Notes: generated from the sequence alone by a model not told the origin. A stretch of 64,000 nt of DNA from Propionispora sp. 2/2-37 (GCF_001298735.1 NZ_CYSP01000001.1:1-64000); one strand, 5' to 3'; shown: positions 23,536 to 34,028, counted from the first letter of the stretch. Numbers and translations: made by a program.

Positions 23536-25224
23536 GTGGATTATGCAGTAAATATTATTACTGTCATTCAGTTTTTTTTCGCAATGGTTATCGGCATGTA
23601 TTTTTGGAATCTCCTGAAATCCCAGCAGGGTAACCGTGTGGCGGTTGAAAGGGAGTCAAAAAAGGAAATTGACAAATTACAAAAAATGCGGGAAATATCA
23701 TTAACGGAACCGTTGGCCGAGAAAACCCGTCCAGCCTCTTTTGCCGAGATTATCGGACAGGAGGAGGGCTTAAAGGCCCTGAGGGCGGCTCTGTGCGGCC
23801 CTAATCCGCAACATGTGTTGATTTATGGACCGCCGGGTATTGGCAAAACTGCGGCGGCGAGGCTGGTATTGGAAGAGGCCAAGCGTAATCCATTTTCTCC
23901 CTTTAAACAGAGTGCCAAGTTTATTGAACTGGATGCGACTACTGCCCGTTTCGATGAACGAGGAATTGCCGATCCACTCATCGGAACAGTGCATGACCCG
24001 ATTTACCAGGGGGCCGGGCCGCTTGGTGTAGCCGGTATTCCGCAGCCGAAAGCCGGGGCGGTTACCAAAGCGCATGGCGGCATGTTGTTTATTGATGAAA
24101 TTGGTGAATTACATCCCATACAAATGAACAAATTATTAAAGGTTTTGGAAGACCGTAAGGTTTTATTTGAAAGTTCCTATTACAATAGTGAAGACACGAA
24201 TATTCCCAGCCATATTCATGATATATTTCAGAAGGGACTGCCGGCCGATTTCAGGTTAGTGGGTGCAACGACAAGAACGGCCCAGGATATTCCACCGGCC
24301 ATTCGATCAAGGTGTGTAGAAATTTTTTTTCGCCCGTTGTTTGCTGCTGAGATTGGCTTGATTGCACAAAATGCCGCTAAAAAAGTAGGCTTTCCCATAG
24401 AAGATAAAGCGATTTCCGTTATTAAAAATTATGCGCTGAATGGACGGGATGCGGTCAATATTATTCAAATCGCGGCAGGTGTAGCGCTGAACGAAGGGAA
24501 TAAAAGCATATCGGCGGCTAATGTGGAATGGGTCATCAATTTTGGACAGTATAGTCCCCGCCCTGACCGTACAATTCCTGCTGAACCACAAATTGGTTAT
24601 GTCAATGGCCTGGCAGTTTATGGGGCTAATATCGGTACTATTATGGAACTGGAGGTTTCTGCGGTGCCCGCTTCCCATGGCAAGGGAAAAATGACAGTTA
24701 CCGGTGTGGTTGATGAAGAGGAAATTGGCGGTCAGGGGCGTACTATACGCAGAAAGAGCATGGCGAAAGAATCCTTGGATAATGTAGTTACCGTCCTGGC
24801 AATCAAGTATGATATTGATTTTACAAAATACGATATTCATATCAATTTTCCCGGTGGTGTTCCTGTCGATGGCCCGTCTGCCGGTATTTCGGTAGCTACG
24901 GCGATTTATTCAGCCGTTTACAAGGTGCCGGTTAACAATATGATCGCGTTGACCGGCGAACTGTCTATCCGCGGTTTTGTAAAGCCGGTAGGTGGTGTAA
25001 GCGCAAAAATTTTTGCAGCTAAACAATCAGGTGCCAGCCGTGTACTTATTCCCAAAGAAAACTGGCAGGAATGCTATGCTGATTTAGATATAGAGGTAAC
25101 TGCTGTTGAAACGATTGAAGAGGTACTGCAGCAGGCCTTGTGCAAGGCTCCGGAAGCTGCTCCTGCCGAGGTTGTTGCTCCGCAGCCGGAGCTTTTATCC
25201 GCAGCACGGGTATCCTTTAATTAA
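23536..25224 (+). CDS. lonB: Sporulation-type ATP-dependent protease LonB
   Basis: The 562-residue Lon-like protease has an N-terminal membrane helix (ITVIQFFFAMVIGMYFW) in place of the substrate-binding N-domain of Lon. An AAA+ domain follows, with Walker A GPPGIGKTAAA near residue 98 and Walker B MLFIDEIGELHP near 180. The C-terminal protease domain has catalytic Ser in VDGPSAGIS and Lys in SAKIFAAKQSG. The GTG start follows GGAAGGAGG. In Bacillus LonB is a forespore-associated membrane protease, and its presence supports sporulation ability. Confidence 0.93.
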   Translation: MDYAVNIITVIQFFFAMVIGMYFWNLLKSQQGNRVAVERESKKEIDKLQKMREISLTEPLAEKTRPASFAEIIGQEEGLKALRAALCGPNPQHVLIYGPPGIGKTAAARLVLEEAKRNPFSPFKQSAKFIELDATTARFDERGIADPLIGTVHDPIYQGAGPLGVAGIPQPKAGAVTKAHGGMLFIDEIGELHPIQMNKLLKVLEDRKVLFESSYYNSEDTNIPSHIHDIFQKGLPADFRLVGATTRTAQDIPPAIRSRCVEIFFRPLFAAEIGLIAQNAAKKVGFPIEDKAISVIKNYALNGRDAVNIIQIAAGVALNEGNKSISAANVEWVINFGQYSPRPDRTIPAEPQIGYVNGLAVYGANIGTIMELEVSAVPASHGKGKMTVTGVVDEEEIGGQGRTIRRKSMAKESLDNVVTVLAIKYDIDFTKYDIHINFPGGVPVDGPSAGISVATAIYSAVYKVPVNNMIALTGELSIRGFVKPVGGVSAKIFAAKQSGASRVLIPKENWQECYADLDIEVTAVETIEEVLQQALCKAPEAAPAEVVAPQPELLSAARVSFN

Positions 25225-25236
25225 GGTAATTAACAG

Positions 25237-25271
25237 AAAACTGGTTCCCAGCCTGTTGGGGGCCGGTTTTT
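25237..25271 (+). terminator. Intrinsic terminator after lonB
   Basis: AAAACTGGTTCCCA pairs with TGGGGGCCGGTTTT through G-U pairs and runs into TTTTT. It separates lonB from lon. Confidence 0.75.
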
Positions 25272-25424
25272 ATGTATTTATTGGCAGATTTAAAAGGATT
25301 TTTATCGAGGCTACGAGAATATTTATAAATCCGGGTGTCGAAAATAACATTGCAAGAAATTAGTGTTTGTGATAACGTAACAGTATTCTATTTAGTACGA
25401 CAAATGTCTGAGGAGGCGAAATAC

Positions 25425-27740
25425 ATGGCAAAAGATAGACGTACCATCCCGTTATTGCCGCTAAGGGGCATTCTGGTCTTTCCATATATGATCATTCATT
25501 TAGATGTTGGCAGGGAAAAGTCAATCAGTGCATTGGAAGAAGCAATGGTGCACGACCGGTTAATCATGTTAGCGACACAGCGCGATGCCCAGGAGGATCA
25601 ACCTACTTCCGAGGATATCTTTACCATCGGTACAGTTGCTGAAATCAAGCAGTTGCTAAAATTACCCGGGGGTACAATCCGTGTGTTGGTGGAAGGTCTC
25701 TACCGTGCTGAAATTATAGAGTATACCGAATCGGAGCCGTTTTATCAGGTTGAAATAGATGAATTTGGCGAAACAGAGGAAAAAACTCCAGAAATTGAAG
25801 CTTTAACCAGGACGGCAATCCATCAGTTTGAACAATGGGTTAAATTAAGTAAAAAAATACCGCCGGAGACTTTGGTTTCTGTGGTAGTTGTGGAAGAACC
25901 GGGCCGTCTGACCGATCTGATTGCCAGTCATTTATCGTTAAAAATTGAGGATAAACAGGCTCTTCTGGATGCAGTTGAAGTAAAGGCAAGACTGGAACGT
26001 TTATGTGAAATTTTAGGCAGGGAAATGGAAATTCTTGAACTGGAGAAAAAAATAAATGTTCGCGTCCGTAAACAAATGGAAAAAACCCAAAAGGAATATT
26101 ATCTGCGCGAGCAGTTAAAAGCGATTCAGAAAGAACTGGGGGATAAGGATGATCGTACCGCTGAGGTGGAAGAATACCGGCAGCGTTTAAAAGAAACGGA
26201 ATTTCCCAAAGAAGTGGCGGAGAAAATCAACAAAGAAATTGATCGATTGGAAAAAATGTCGCCCATGGTAGCAGAGAGTACGGTAATCCGTACATATTTG
26301 GATTGGCTGACTGGCTTGCCTTGGCTGGAAAAGACAGAAGACCGGCTGGATATTTCGCTGGCTGAACAGACCCTGGATGAGGATCATTACGGACTGGAGA
26401 AGGTAAAGGAGCGTATATTGGAATACTTGTCCGTGCGGAAATTGACTGAAACGATGAAAGGACCTATTTTATGTTTAGTTGGTCCTCCGGGAGTAGGTAA
26501 AACCTCGCTGGCGCGTTCGATTGCACGCTCTATGGATCGTAAATTTGTCCGGGTTTCTCTGGGAGGAGTACGTGATGAAGCGGAAATTCGCGGTCATCGC
26601 CGGACTTATGTGGGAGCTTTACCGGGAAGGATTATTCAGGGAATACGAACGGCAGGCTCCCAAAATCCGGTATTTTTATTGGATGAAATAGATAAAATGA
26701 GTGCTGATTTTCGCGGAGATCCTTCCTCTGCTCTGCTGGAGGTACTTGATCCTGAACAAAATAATACCTTTAGTGACCATTATATTGAGCTGCCTTTTGA
26801 TCTTTCCCGTGTTCTTTGGGTGGTTACCGCCAATGTTATGCATAATATTCCCCGACCGCTGCTTGATCGTATGGAAATCATTCCTATTGCAGGATATACG
26901 GAAGAGGAAAAAGTGCAAATTGCTAAACGCTATTTGGTATCTAAGCAAATCCGGGATCATGGTTTGAATAAAAAACAGATTACCTTTTCAGAGGGAACTT
27001 TGCAAAAGGTGATTCGCGACTATACGCGTGAAGCCGGTGTGCGTAATCTGGAACGACATATTGCTAACTTATGCCGGAAATCCGCCCGTCAGATTGTGCA
27101 AAACAAACGAACTACCGTCAAAATTACCGCGCAGAACCTGCATACTTTTTTAGGTGCCCCTAAATATCGTCAAAGTCAGATTGAGAGCAGTCACCAAATT
27201 GGTGTGGCAACAGGTATGGCCTGGACGGAAGTTGGCGGCGATGTGCTGGGAACGGAAGTATCCATTATGAAGGGCAAGGGCAAATTGACACTTACCGGAC
27301 AATTGGGTGATGTTATGCGTGAATCGGCACAGGCCGGATTCAGCTATATCCGCAGCCGGGCGCAGGAATTGGGAATTGACCCGGAATTCTATGAGCATAG
27401 CGATATTCATATCCATTTGCCGGAAGGTGCTATTCCCAAAGACGGGCCCTCGGCGGGAATTACCATGGCAACGGCCGTGGCATCTGCGCTGACAGGTAAA
27501 GCCATACGAAGCGACCTGGCGATGACCGGAGAAATTACTTTGCGCGGCAGAGTGCTGCCTGTTGGAGGGATAAAAGAAAAAGTACTGGCTGCTCACCGCG
27601 CCGGTATTAAAAAGATTATTTTACCTAAAGAAAATAAACGTGATATGGACGAAATACCGGCTAACATAAAAAGAAGCCTGGAATTTTATCTGGTTGAGCA
27701 TATGGATGAAGTTTTGGACAGGGCATTGGTGAAAGAATGA
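25425..27740 (+). CDS. lon: ATP-dependent protease Lon
   Basis: The 771-residue soluble Lon has an N-terminal substrate-recognition domain ([20 protein letters not shown]), a coiled-coil region near residues 190-290, Walker [14 protein letters not shown] near 352, Walker [12 protein letters not shown] near 415, and a C-terminal protease domain with Ser in [11 protein letters not shown] and Lys in [14 protein letters not shown] use ATG 25425 because AGGAGG lies 8 bases before it. The last 4 bases overlap the start of engB. Confidence 0.97.
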   Translation: MAKDRRTIPLLPLRGILVFPYMIIHLDVGREKSISALEEAMVHDRLIMLATQRDAQEDQPTSEDIFTIGTVAEIKQLLKLPGGTIRVLVEGLYRAEIIEYTESEPFYQVEIDEFGETEEKTPEIEALTRTAIHQFEQWVKLSKKIPPETLVSVVVVEEPGRLTDLIASHLSLKIEDKQALLDAVEVKARLERLCEILGREMEILELEKKINVRVRKQMEKTQKEYYLREQLKAIQKELGDKDDRTAEVEEYRQRLKETEFPKEVAEKINKEIDRLEKMSPMVAESTVIRTYLDWLTGLPWLEKTEDRLDISLAEQTLDEDHYGLEKVKERILEYLSVRKLTETMKGPILCLVGPPGVGKTSLARSIARSMDRKFVRVSLGGVRDEAEIRGHRRTYVGALPGRIIQGIRTAGSQNPVFLLDEIDKMSADFRGDPSSALLEVLDPEQNNTFSDHYIELPFDLSRVLWVVTANVMHNIPRPLLDRMEIIPIAGYTEEEKVQIAKRYLVSKQIRDHGLNKKQITFSEGTLQKVIRDYTREAGVRNLERHIANLCRKSARQIVQNKRTTVKITAQNLHTFLGAPKYRQSQIESSHQIGVATGMAWTEVGGDVLGTEVSIMKGKGKLTLTGQLGDVMRESAQAGFSYIRSRAQELGIDPEFYEHSDIHIHLPEGAIPKDGPSAGITMATAVASALTGKAIRSDLAMTGEITLRGRVLPVGGIKEKVLAAHRAGIKKIILPKENKRDMDEIPANIKRSLEFYLVEHMDEVLDRALVKE

Positions 27741-28396
27741 CTTTTACAGACAGGCAGAAAGAACCCGTCAGCTTGAATATCATTCGTGCTCAGTACCTGG
27801 CTTCGGCTGTAAATAGCAGCCAGTATCCGGAAATGGAGAATGCTGCGGTCCAGATAGCTTTTGTGGGACGTTCTAATGTTGGGAAATCTTCACTTTTAAA
27901 TTCTTTGGCCCGGCAGCATGGATTAGCAAGAATCAGCAGCACTCCGGGCAAAACGCAAACATTGAATTTTTATCAATTGACAGCAAAAATAAGTGAAGAT
28001 ATTCGAAGGTCTTTTCTTTTGGTGGATTTACCAGGTTATGGCTATGCGCGTACAGGACGGACTTTACGGCGTCAATGGGCTAAATTTATTGAAGAATATC
28101 TTTTGCAAACATCACATATCAAACTGATTTGTCAATTAATTGACAGCCGGCACTCTCCCATGGAAAGCGATATTGCCACTTACCGCTGGCTAATTGAAAA
28201 CGGGTTGCCGGTTCAAGTAGTAGCAACGAAAGTCGATAAAATTTCCAAAATGCTAATCAGCAAACAAATTAAAAAAATTAAGCAGGAGTTGGGAATGGAC
28301 CGCGATTCGGTTATTCCTTATTCGTCTGCTAAGGGAATTGGGCGCGATCAATTGCTTGACGTTATTGCAAAACTTTTGTTAAACTATGAGAGGTAA
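27737..28396 (+). CDS. engB: Ribosome-biogenesis GTPase EngB (YsxC/YihA)
   Basis: The 219-residue TrmE-Era-EngA-like GTPase has G1 [12 protein letters not shown] near residues 36-47, G3 DLPGYGYA near 96, and G4 TKVDK near 158. It assists 50S subunit assembly. It is translationally coupled to lon through an ATGA overlap, the usual Firmicute arrangement. Confidence 0.96.
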   Translation: MTFTDRQKEPVSLNIIRAQYLASAVNSSQYPEMENAAVQIAFVGRSNVGKSSLLNSLARQHGLARISSTPGKTQTLNFYQLTAKISEDIRRSFLLVDLPGYGYARTGRTLRRQWAKFIEEYLLQTSHIKLICQLIDSRHSPMESDIATYRWLIENGLPVQVVATKVDKISKMLISKQIKKIKQELGMDRDSVIPYSSAKGIGRDQLLDVIAKLLLNYER

Positions 28397-28401
28397 TGTA
28401 A

Positions 28402-28429
28402 AAGAAGTGGGATGCAGTGCCCACTTCTT
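28402..28429 (+). terminator. Terminator after engB
   Basis: AAGAAGTGGG/CCCACTTCTT with an 8-base loop, followed by GCGTTTATTT. It closes the quality-control block. Confidence 0.75.
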
Positions 28430-28486
28430 GCGTTTATTTGTAATGATACTGTTTCTATGGCATTATGAAAAGAAAGGCAGTGTAGC

Positions 28487-28948
28487 ATGTTATCTGCATT
28501 TGATAAAGCATTGTTAAATCGGATTCAAGAAGAGTTGCCGCTGGTTGACCGCCCTTTTGCCGTCCTGGCCGAAGACTTGGGAGTTGAGGAAAATGATGTA
28601 ATCGAACGGCTGCAATATTTGAAACAGCATGGATTTATCCGGCGCATGGGGCCGTTTTTTGATTCCAATCAGCTAGGCTATATCGGTACTTTGGTTGCCG
28701 TCAGCGTTACTCCTGATAAAGTAGCCACGGTGGCTGCGGCCATTAATAGACATCCGGGTGTTACCCATAATTATGAACGGTATAGTGACGATGATAATAT
28801 CTATAACTTGTGGTTTACTCTACTTTCTCCGGATGTTGCCGCACAGGAGAAAGTTCTGAATACAGTTAAAGGTATGGCTGGCGTGGAAAAACTGATCAGT
28901 CTTCCTGCAGAAAAAAAATTTAAAGTAAGTGTGAGATTTACATTATAG
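28487..28948 (+). CDS. ahbA: Siroheme decarboxylase subunit AhbA (Lrp/AsnC-like)
   Basis: The 153-residue protein of the AsnC-like siroheme decarboxylase family has an N-terminal winged helix (LLNRIQEELPLVDRPFAVLA) and a C-terminal RAM-like domain with VTHNYERYSDDDNIYNLWF. That motif, including the NYER and YNLWFT parts, is typical of AhbA/AhbB/NirD-L proteins. With AhbB it decarboxylates siroheme to 12,18-didecarboxysiroheme in the alternative heme pathway of anaerobes. The next gene is its paralogue and probable partner. Confidence 0.85.
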   Translation: MLSAFDKALLNRIQEELPLVDRPFAVLAEDLGVEENDVIERLQYLKQHGFIRRMGPFFDSNQLGYIGTLVAVSVTPDKVATVAAAINRHPGVTHNYERYSDDDNIYNLWFTLLSPDVAAQEKVLNTVKGMAGVEKLISLPAEKKFKVSVRFTL

Positions 28949-28969
28949 CTGTAATTGAGGTGTAAAGTG

Positions 28970-29476
28970 ATGCTGGATGCCTTAGACAAAAAAATTATTG
29001 CCATGTTGCAGGAAGATTTGCCGCTGGTTGCCCGGCCTTATTTAGAAATTGCCAATACCTTGGGGATTTCTGAAGAAGAATTGCTGGACAGGCTGAAGCA
29101 TTATCGGGAAGCTGGGCAAATACGAAAAATAGCTGCGGTATTAAGACATCGGGAAGTGGGTTTTTCCGCTAATGCCTTATGCGCTTGGGTTGTGCCGGAT
29201 GAGCGTATTGAAGAGGTCGGGCGAAAAGCGGCTATGTCGTCGTACATTTCCCATTGTTATTCCCGTAAAACGCAAGAAGATTGGCCTTACAATTTTTATA
29301 CTATGCTACATGGACACAGTCCTGAAGAATGCAAAAAAATGGCATGCTCTTTTGCCACGGAAAATGATTTGACAACCTATGTGATGTTGTTTAGTACACG
29401 GGAATGGAAGAAAACCAGCATGCGTTATTTTCAGGAAGACGGAATTGAAATCAATCCGTCTGCAAGTGACTGTTGA
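28970..29476 (+). CDS. ahbB: Siroheme decarboxylase subunit AhbB (Lrp/AsnC-like)
   Basis: The 168-residue paralogue of AhbA has a winged helix (ALDKKIIAMLQEDLPLVARPY), IRKIAAVLRHREVGF and the C-terminal motif ISHCYSRKTQEDWPYNFYTML, matching AhbB/NirG-type subunits. ATG 28970 after GAGGTG is preferred to an upstream TTG. It starts 21 bases after ahbA; the two form a heterodimeric siroheme decarboxylase. AhbC and AhbD are not in the window. The position before quinone and Tat genes suggests a respiratory role. Confidence 0.87.
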   Translation: MLDALDKKIIAMLQEDLPLVARPYLEIANTLGISEEELLDRLKHYREAGQIRKIAAVLRHREVGFSANALCAWVVPDERIEEVGRKAAMSSYISHCYSRKTQEDWPYNFYTMLHGHSPEECKKMACSFATENDLTTYVMLFSTREWKKTSMRYFQEDGIEINPSASDC

Positions 29477-29635
29477 TATATTTAGCCGGTACTGTAAACA
29501 CTAGGTAAAAGTGTTATACTTACAGCCAACTTGTCTGGATTACGCGATTTGTGTTGAAAAAGGAAATAAAAGTATAGACATTCTATTGGACAGGATGTAT
29601 CATAGATATTGACTTTCTTTAAAGGTGATAATACA

Positions 29636-30598
29636 GTGAAAACGATGTTTGATATAGTACAACATGATTTAGTCACCCTGGAAGCTGAACTTCTGGCTAT
29701 GGTACAGTCTCCGGTTGAGCTGATAAGCAGTATTGGGAAACATTTGGCAAAAGCAGGAGGAAAGCGATTGAGGCCTGCTTTGTATTTAATATGTGCAAAA
29801 AGTTCGCCACAGCAATTGGCAAAATCGATACCCATGGCTGTGGCCATTGAGATGATCCACATGGCGACTTTAGTGCATGACGACGTTATTGATGAGGCTG
29901 AAACCCGCCGTGGCATTCCTACCGCTAATTCGCGCTGGGGGAACCAGTCATCGGTACTGACTGGCGACTATTTATTTGCCAAGGCATTCTCGCTGATTGC
30001 CGATCATGTTAACAGCGGCATGCTAAAGGTCTTGGCTGAAGTGATTTGTTCAATGGCCGAGGGGGAAATTATTCAAAATAAAGAAATTTATAACCCCAAT
30101 CAATCGGAAGCCGATTATTTAGTGCGTATTGCGAAAAAGACGGCCGATTTCCTGGCGGCCAGTTGCGAACTGGGAGCATTAACGGCTGAAGTGCCTGAGG
30201 CCGATGTGCGGGCTTTGCGGCGCTATGGCTATAATTTGGGAATGGCTTTTCAAATAACGGACGATATTTTGGATGTGACGGCCTCATCAGTGCAGTTGGG
30301 CAAGCCTGCCGGTAATGATTTACGGCAGGGAATTATTACACTGCCGGTTATTTATGCCTTACAACACAGCGCGCAGAAAGATGAACTTCATCATATTGTT
30401 ATTGAACGGAATATGTCTGATGAACAAGTAAACAGAGGATTGGAGATTATTCATGAAACCGGGGCGGTAGAGTATTGTTACGGCAAGGTAGACGGTTATC
30501 TTAGTGAGGCGAAAGCCGCTATCCCCGATACTTTTGCGGACGAGGTACGGCAAGCACTGCTGGCTATTGCCGCTTTTGTCAGCTTGCGAGAGTATTGA
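29636..30598 (+). CDS. Polyprenyl diphosphate synthase
   Basis: The 320-residue trans-isoprenyl diphosphate synthase has KHLAKAGGKRLRPALYL, the first Asp-rich motif VHDDVIDEAETRRG near residue 81 and the second, ITDDILD, near 210. It elongates allylic diphosphates with isopentenyl diphosphate, probably to supply the menaquinone side chain given the UbiA and UbiD genes that follow. I prefer GTG 29636, after AAAGGTG, to the upstream TTG. Chain length cannot be decided by eye. Confidence 0.9.
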   Translation: MKTMFDIVQHDLVTLEAELLAMVQSPVELISSIGKHLAKAGGKRLRPALYLICAKSSPQQLAKSIPMAVAIEMIHMATLVHDDVIDEAETRRGIPTANSRWGNQSSVLTGDYLFAKAFSLIADHVNSGMLKVLAEVICSMAEGEIIQNKEIYNPNQSEADYLVRIAKKTADFLAASCELGALTAEVPEADVRALRRYGYNLGMAFQITDDILDVTASSVQLGKPAGNDLRQGIITLPVIYALQHSAQKDELHHIVIERNMSDEQVNRGLEIIHETGAVEYCYGKVDGYLSEAKAAIPDTFADEVRQALLAIAAFVSLREY

Positions 30599-30611
30599 CA
30601 ATGCAGTGCTG

Positions 30612-30640
30612 TAGAGACGTTTAGGCGTCTCTATTTCTCT
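30612..30640 (+). terminator. Possible terminator
   Basis: TAGAGACG/CGTCTCTA with a 6-base loop, followed by TTTCTCTATT. The T-run is modest. Confidence 0.55.
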
Positions 30641-30729
30641 ATTAGCCGCCACCGTCGGTTGTTTTTTTTTCAGGTAATAGGTATAATAGGCTTATGTGAA
30701 TAATGAATAGTAATGAGGGTGATACGGCT

Positions 30730-30927
30730 ATGTTTAATATGGGCATGACGGAATTAATATTAATTTTGGTAATTGCTTTAGTGGTTTTTGGACCGGGGAA
30801 ACTTCCGGAAGTTGGCAAGGCGCTGGGAAAAGGCATTCAAGAATTTCGCAAAGCTACCAGTGGAGAAAGTGCTAAAGAAGAGACCAGGGAATTAAAGAGC
30901 GAAGTAAAGGCAGAAGAAAAAAAGTGA
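30730..30927 (+). CDS. tatA: Twin-arginine translocase subunit TatA
   Basis: The 65-residue protein has an N-terminal membrane helix ([18 protein letters not shown]), the FGPGKLP hinge, an amphipathic helix ([15 protein letters not shown]) and a charged tail. Starting at ATG 30730 gives the normal TatA N-terminus. With TatC, 11 bases downstream, it makes a minimal Tat system for exporting folded, often cofactor-containing, proteins. Confidence 0.93.
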   Translation: MFNMGMTELILILVIALVVFGPGKLPEVGKALGKGIQEFRKATSGESAKEETRELKSEVKAEEKK

Positions 30928-30937
30928 GGCAGTTGGT

Positions 30938-31681
30938 ATGACCACACCATCTCAGCATGATGATGAAACTACCAGTACTCCGGTTTCTATAGGCGAAATG
31001 TCTCTGGTGGACCATTTGCAGGAGCTTCGCCGGCGAATTATAGTTTGCTTGATTGCAGTTGCTATTACCAGTACCGCTAGTTATTTTTACGCCGAAAATT
31101 TGGTAAAGATTATTGCCGCTCCTGCCGGAAAACTGTATTTTATGAATCCGGCAGAAGTTTTTTTTACTTATCTCAAGGTTTCTTTTTTTTCCGGTTTTCT
31201 GGTCGCATTGCCTGTTATTCTTTATCAGATATGGGCTTTTATCGTACCGGCATTAACGAGGACGGAAAGGGCATTGTCCTTTGTCTTGATACCATCGTCC
31301 GTAGTTTTATTTTTTATCGGTGTCTTTTTTTCTTATTTTTTTGTTTTACCAGCCGGTATACAGTTCTTTTTAGGTTTTGCTACGGAAAGTCTGCAGCCCA
31401 TGCTTTCGTTAGGTGAATATCTGTCTTTTGTTATTTCCTTTTTGCTGCCGTTTGGTTTTATTTTTGAATTGCCTTTGTTTATTTTGGTATTAGCCAAAAT
31501 GGGTGTTATCAGTTCCGATTTTCTGCGAGGAAAACGCAAGGTGGTTTTGGTTTTGGCTTTTGTGGTTGGCGCCATAATTTCACCTACACCTGACGTATTT
31601 TCTCAGACAATGATTGCGGTACCGATGATTCTTTTATATGAAATCAGTATTCTCATGGTAAAGTATGTATTGCGTAAATAG
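30938..31681 (+). CDS. tatC: Twin-arginine translocase subunit TatC
   Basis: The 247-residue protein has six predicted helices and the TatC signature MSLVDHLQELRRRIIVCL near its N-terminus, with FFTYLKVSFFSGFLVALPVILYQ (given in two parts here: FFTYLKVSFFSG and ALPVILYQIWAFIVPAL) and SPTPDVFSQ near the end. It binds Tat signal peptides. No TatB is seen nearby, which is usual for Firmicute-type TatAC systems. Confidence 0.94.
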   Translation: MTTPSQHDDETTSTPVSIGEMSLVDHLQELRRRIIVCLIAVAITSTASYFYAENLVKIIAAPAGKLYFMNPAEVFFTYLKVSFFSGFLVALPVILYQIWAFIVPALTRTERALSFVLIPSSVVLFFIGVFFSYFFVLPAGIQFFLGFATESLQPMLSLGEYLSFVISFLLPFGFIFELPLFILVLAKMGVISSDFLRGKRKVVLVLAFVVGAIISPTPDVFSQTMIAVPMILLYEISILMVKYVLRK

Positions 31682-31726
31682 TAACAGAATCACATTGCAT
31701 TGCAATATACAAGAAGGGGGCAGCAA

Positions 31727-33187
31727 ATGGCCTTTGATGATTTAAGAGAATTTATTGTTGCTTTGGAAGAGCGCGGCTGGTTAAAGCGTATCCGCCACAG
31801 TGTGGATGCCGAACTGGAGATAACCGAGATCACCGATCGTGTTTCCAAGATGAAGGGCGATAAGAATGTCGCGTTGCTATTTGAAAATGTGAAGGGCTAT
31901 GATATGCCTGTTTTGATGAATGCATTTGGCAGTATGGAACGCATGGCTCTGGCTTTTGGTGTTGAAAAGGTGGATGATATTGCCGATGAAATTCGCAGTA
32001 TTCTGAAACTGCCTTATATTTCCCTGCAGAATAAACTGGATTTGGTGAAATTAATCCCGACTGCCAAGCGGGCTATTAATTTTCCCAAGTATGTAAAATC
32101 AGCACCCTGTAAACAGGTTATTATTAAAGATCAGCCGTCTTTGAACAAGTTTCCCATTCTGAAATGCTGGCCTGGTGATGCGGGAAAATTTATCACCTTG
32201 CCGCTGGTATTTACCAAAAATCCCGTTAACGGCAAACGCAATGTAGGCATGTACCGTCTGCAGGTTTATGATGATAGGACGACGGGGATGCATTGGCATA
32301 TCCATAAAAATGGTGCGGACAATTATCGTGCTTACCGTGATATGGGTTTGGACCGGATCGAAGTAGCCGTGGCCATTGGCGGTGACCCGGCTTTAACCTA
32401 CGCGGCAACTGCGCCACTGCCACGGGATATAGATGAAATGGTATTTGCCGGTTTTTTACGTAAAAAACCGGTTGAATTGGTAAAATGTGAAACGGTCGAT
32501 ATTGAAGTTCCAGCCCAGGCTGAGATTATTCTGGAAGGCTATGTGAAAATTGATGAGCTGAGGCGTGAAGGACCGTTTGGTGATCATACCGGTTATTATT
32601 CGCTGGCTGATGACTATCCGGTTTTTCATATTACCTGTATTACACATCGGAAAAATCCCATCTATCCGGCAACCGTTGTCGGCAAGCCACCGATGGAAGA
32701 TTGTTATCTGGCTAAGGCGACCGAGCGCATCTTTCTGCCTTTACTGCAAATGCAGCTGCCGGAGGTCGTAGATATGAATTTGCCGCTGGAAGGCGTTTTT
32801 CATAATTGTGCCGTTCTTTCTATCAAAAAAACATACCCTCAACAGGCCAAGAAGGTGATGCATGCTGTATGGGGGATGGGACAGATGATGTTTACCAAAA
32901 TGGTGATTGTGGTTGATGCGCATGTGAATGTCCAGGATATGAACGAGGTGTGGTGGAGGGCGTTCAATAATATTGACGCCCGCCGTGATATCGTTATGGT
33001 GGATGGCCCGCTTGATGTTCTCGATCATTCTTCACCTGTGCCCAAGTGGGGAACCAAGGTGGGGATTGACGCCACAAAAACCTGGCCGGAGGAAGGGCAT
33101 AACAGGGAATGGCCGGATGAAATCGTGATGTCGGAGGATATTAAGCGAATGGTTGATAGTAAATGGAAGGACCTGGATCTTGAATAA
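31727..33187 (+). CDS. UbiD-family decarboxylase (menaquinone pathway candidate)
   Basis: The 486-residue UbiD-family prenyl-FMN-dependent decarboxylase has LREFIVALEERGWLKRI at the N-terminus, RLQVYDDRTTGMHWHIHKNG near the prFMN site and EGPFGDHTGYYSLADDYP, the conserved E-F/PF-DH motif. A paired UbiA prenyltransferase overlaps its end, and a polyprenyl synthase lies upstream. The likely role is decarboxylation in menaquinone biosynthesis (the futalosine route uses UbiD- and UbiA-type enzymes). The UbiX-type flavin prenyltransferase is not in the window. Confidence 0.9.
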   Translation: MAFDDLREFIVALEERGWLKRIRHSVDAELEITEITDRVSKMKGDKNVALLFENVKGYDMPVLMNAFGSMERMALAFGVEKVDDIADEIRSILKLPYISLQNKLDLVKLIPTAKRAINFPKYVKSAPCKQVIIKDQPSLNKFPILKCWPGDAGKFITLPLVFTKNPVNGKRNVGMYRLQVYDDRTTGMHWHIHKNGADNYRAYRDMGLDRIEVAVAIGGDPALTYAATAPLPRDIDEMVFAGFLRKKPVELVKCETVDIEVPAQAEIILEGYVKIDELRREGPFGDHTGYYSLADDYPVFHITCITHRKNPIYPATVVGKPPMEDCYLAKATERIFLPLLQMQLPEVVDMNLPLEGVFHNCAVLSIKKTYPQQAKKVMHAVWGMGQMMFTKMVIVVDAHVNVQDMNEVWWRAFNNIDARRDIVMVDGPLDVLDHSSPVPKWGTKVGIDATKTWPEEGHNREWPDEIVMSEDIKRMVDSKWKDLDLE

Positions 33188-34028
33188 AGTTAAAGCTCAT
33201 CTCGAAAATATTGCCTTGTCGCACTCTGTTTTTGCCTTGCCCTTTGCCTATATGGGGGCAGTGCTGGCGGTCAGGGGAGTTCCGAACGGCTGGGATTTGT
33301 TTTGGATTACGCTGGCCATGGTAGGAGCCCGCAGTACGGCGTTAGCCCTTAATAATTTGATTGACTTAAAATATGACCGGTTGCATCCCCGGTTTACCAA
33401 CCGGCCCTTGGTAACTGGCACCGTGAAACCGGGTGAGGTTCTTTTGCTGGCTGTGGCCAGCTTGATTCTCTTTTTTGTCGCCGCTTATCATTTACAGCCT
33501 GTTTGTATCCGGCTTGCTCCGCTGGCGGTTATTCCGCTGGTTGTATATCCTTATATGAAACGGTTTTCTTGGACTTGTCATCTGGTATTGGGACTTGCTT
33601 TGGCGATTGCCCCGGTGGGTGCCTGGATTGCTATCAGCGGTTATCTCAATCTGGCTGTTATTTTGTTAGGTTTGGCCGTTGGCATCTGGATAGCCGGTTT
33701 TGATGTAATATATGGTTGCCAGGATGTTACTTTCGATAAGAAACAGGGACTTCACTCCATGCCGGTACGTTTTGGAATCGATGGAGCCCTGCGCTTATCC
33801 CGGCTGATGCATAGTTTTAGTATCCTGTGTTTTGCTCTGGTGGGTTATCTTCTTGGATTACATTTCATTTATTTTTTTGGTGTTTTTTTAGCGGCGCTGG
33901 TGCTGCTTTATCAGCATAGTCTAGTTAAGTCGAAGGATTTTAGCAGGGTAACGCAGGCCTATTTTATGCGCAACGGTCTTGTAGGCACTTTCGTGTTTAT
34001 TTTTACCGTGATCAGCGTATTATTGTAA
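33180..34028 (+). CDS. UbiA-family prenyltransferase (menaquinone pathway candidate)
   Basis: The membrane aromatic prenyltransferase has about 282 residues and 8-9 helices. The first Asp-rich motif is ALNNLIDLKYDRLHPRF near residues 53-69; the second is FDVIYGCQDVTFDKKQGLHS near 170-189. I place the start at TTG 33180, after GGAAGG, overlapping the UbiD stop. It attaches the polyprenyl tail to an aromatic acceptor; with UbiD this fits MqnP-like function in futalosine menaquinone synthesis, but a 4-hydroxybenzoate-type activity cannot be excluded. Confidence 0.88.
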   Translation: MNKVKAHLENIALSHSVFALPFAYMGAVLAVRGVPNGWDLFWITLAMVGARSTALALNNLIDLKYDRLHPRFTNRPLVTGTVKPGEVLLLAVASLILFFVAAYHLQPVCIRLAPLAVIPLVVYPYMKRFSWTCHLVLGLALAIAPVGAWIAISGYLNLAVILLGLAVGIWIAGFDVIYGCQDVTFDKKQGLHSMPVRFGIDGALRLSRLMHSFSILCFALVGYLLGLHFIYFFGVFLAALVLLYQHSLVKSKDFSRVTQAYFMRNGLVGTFVFIFTVISVLL

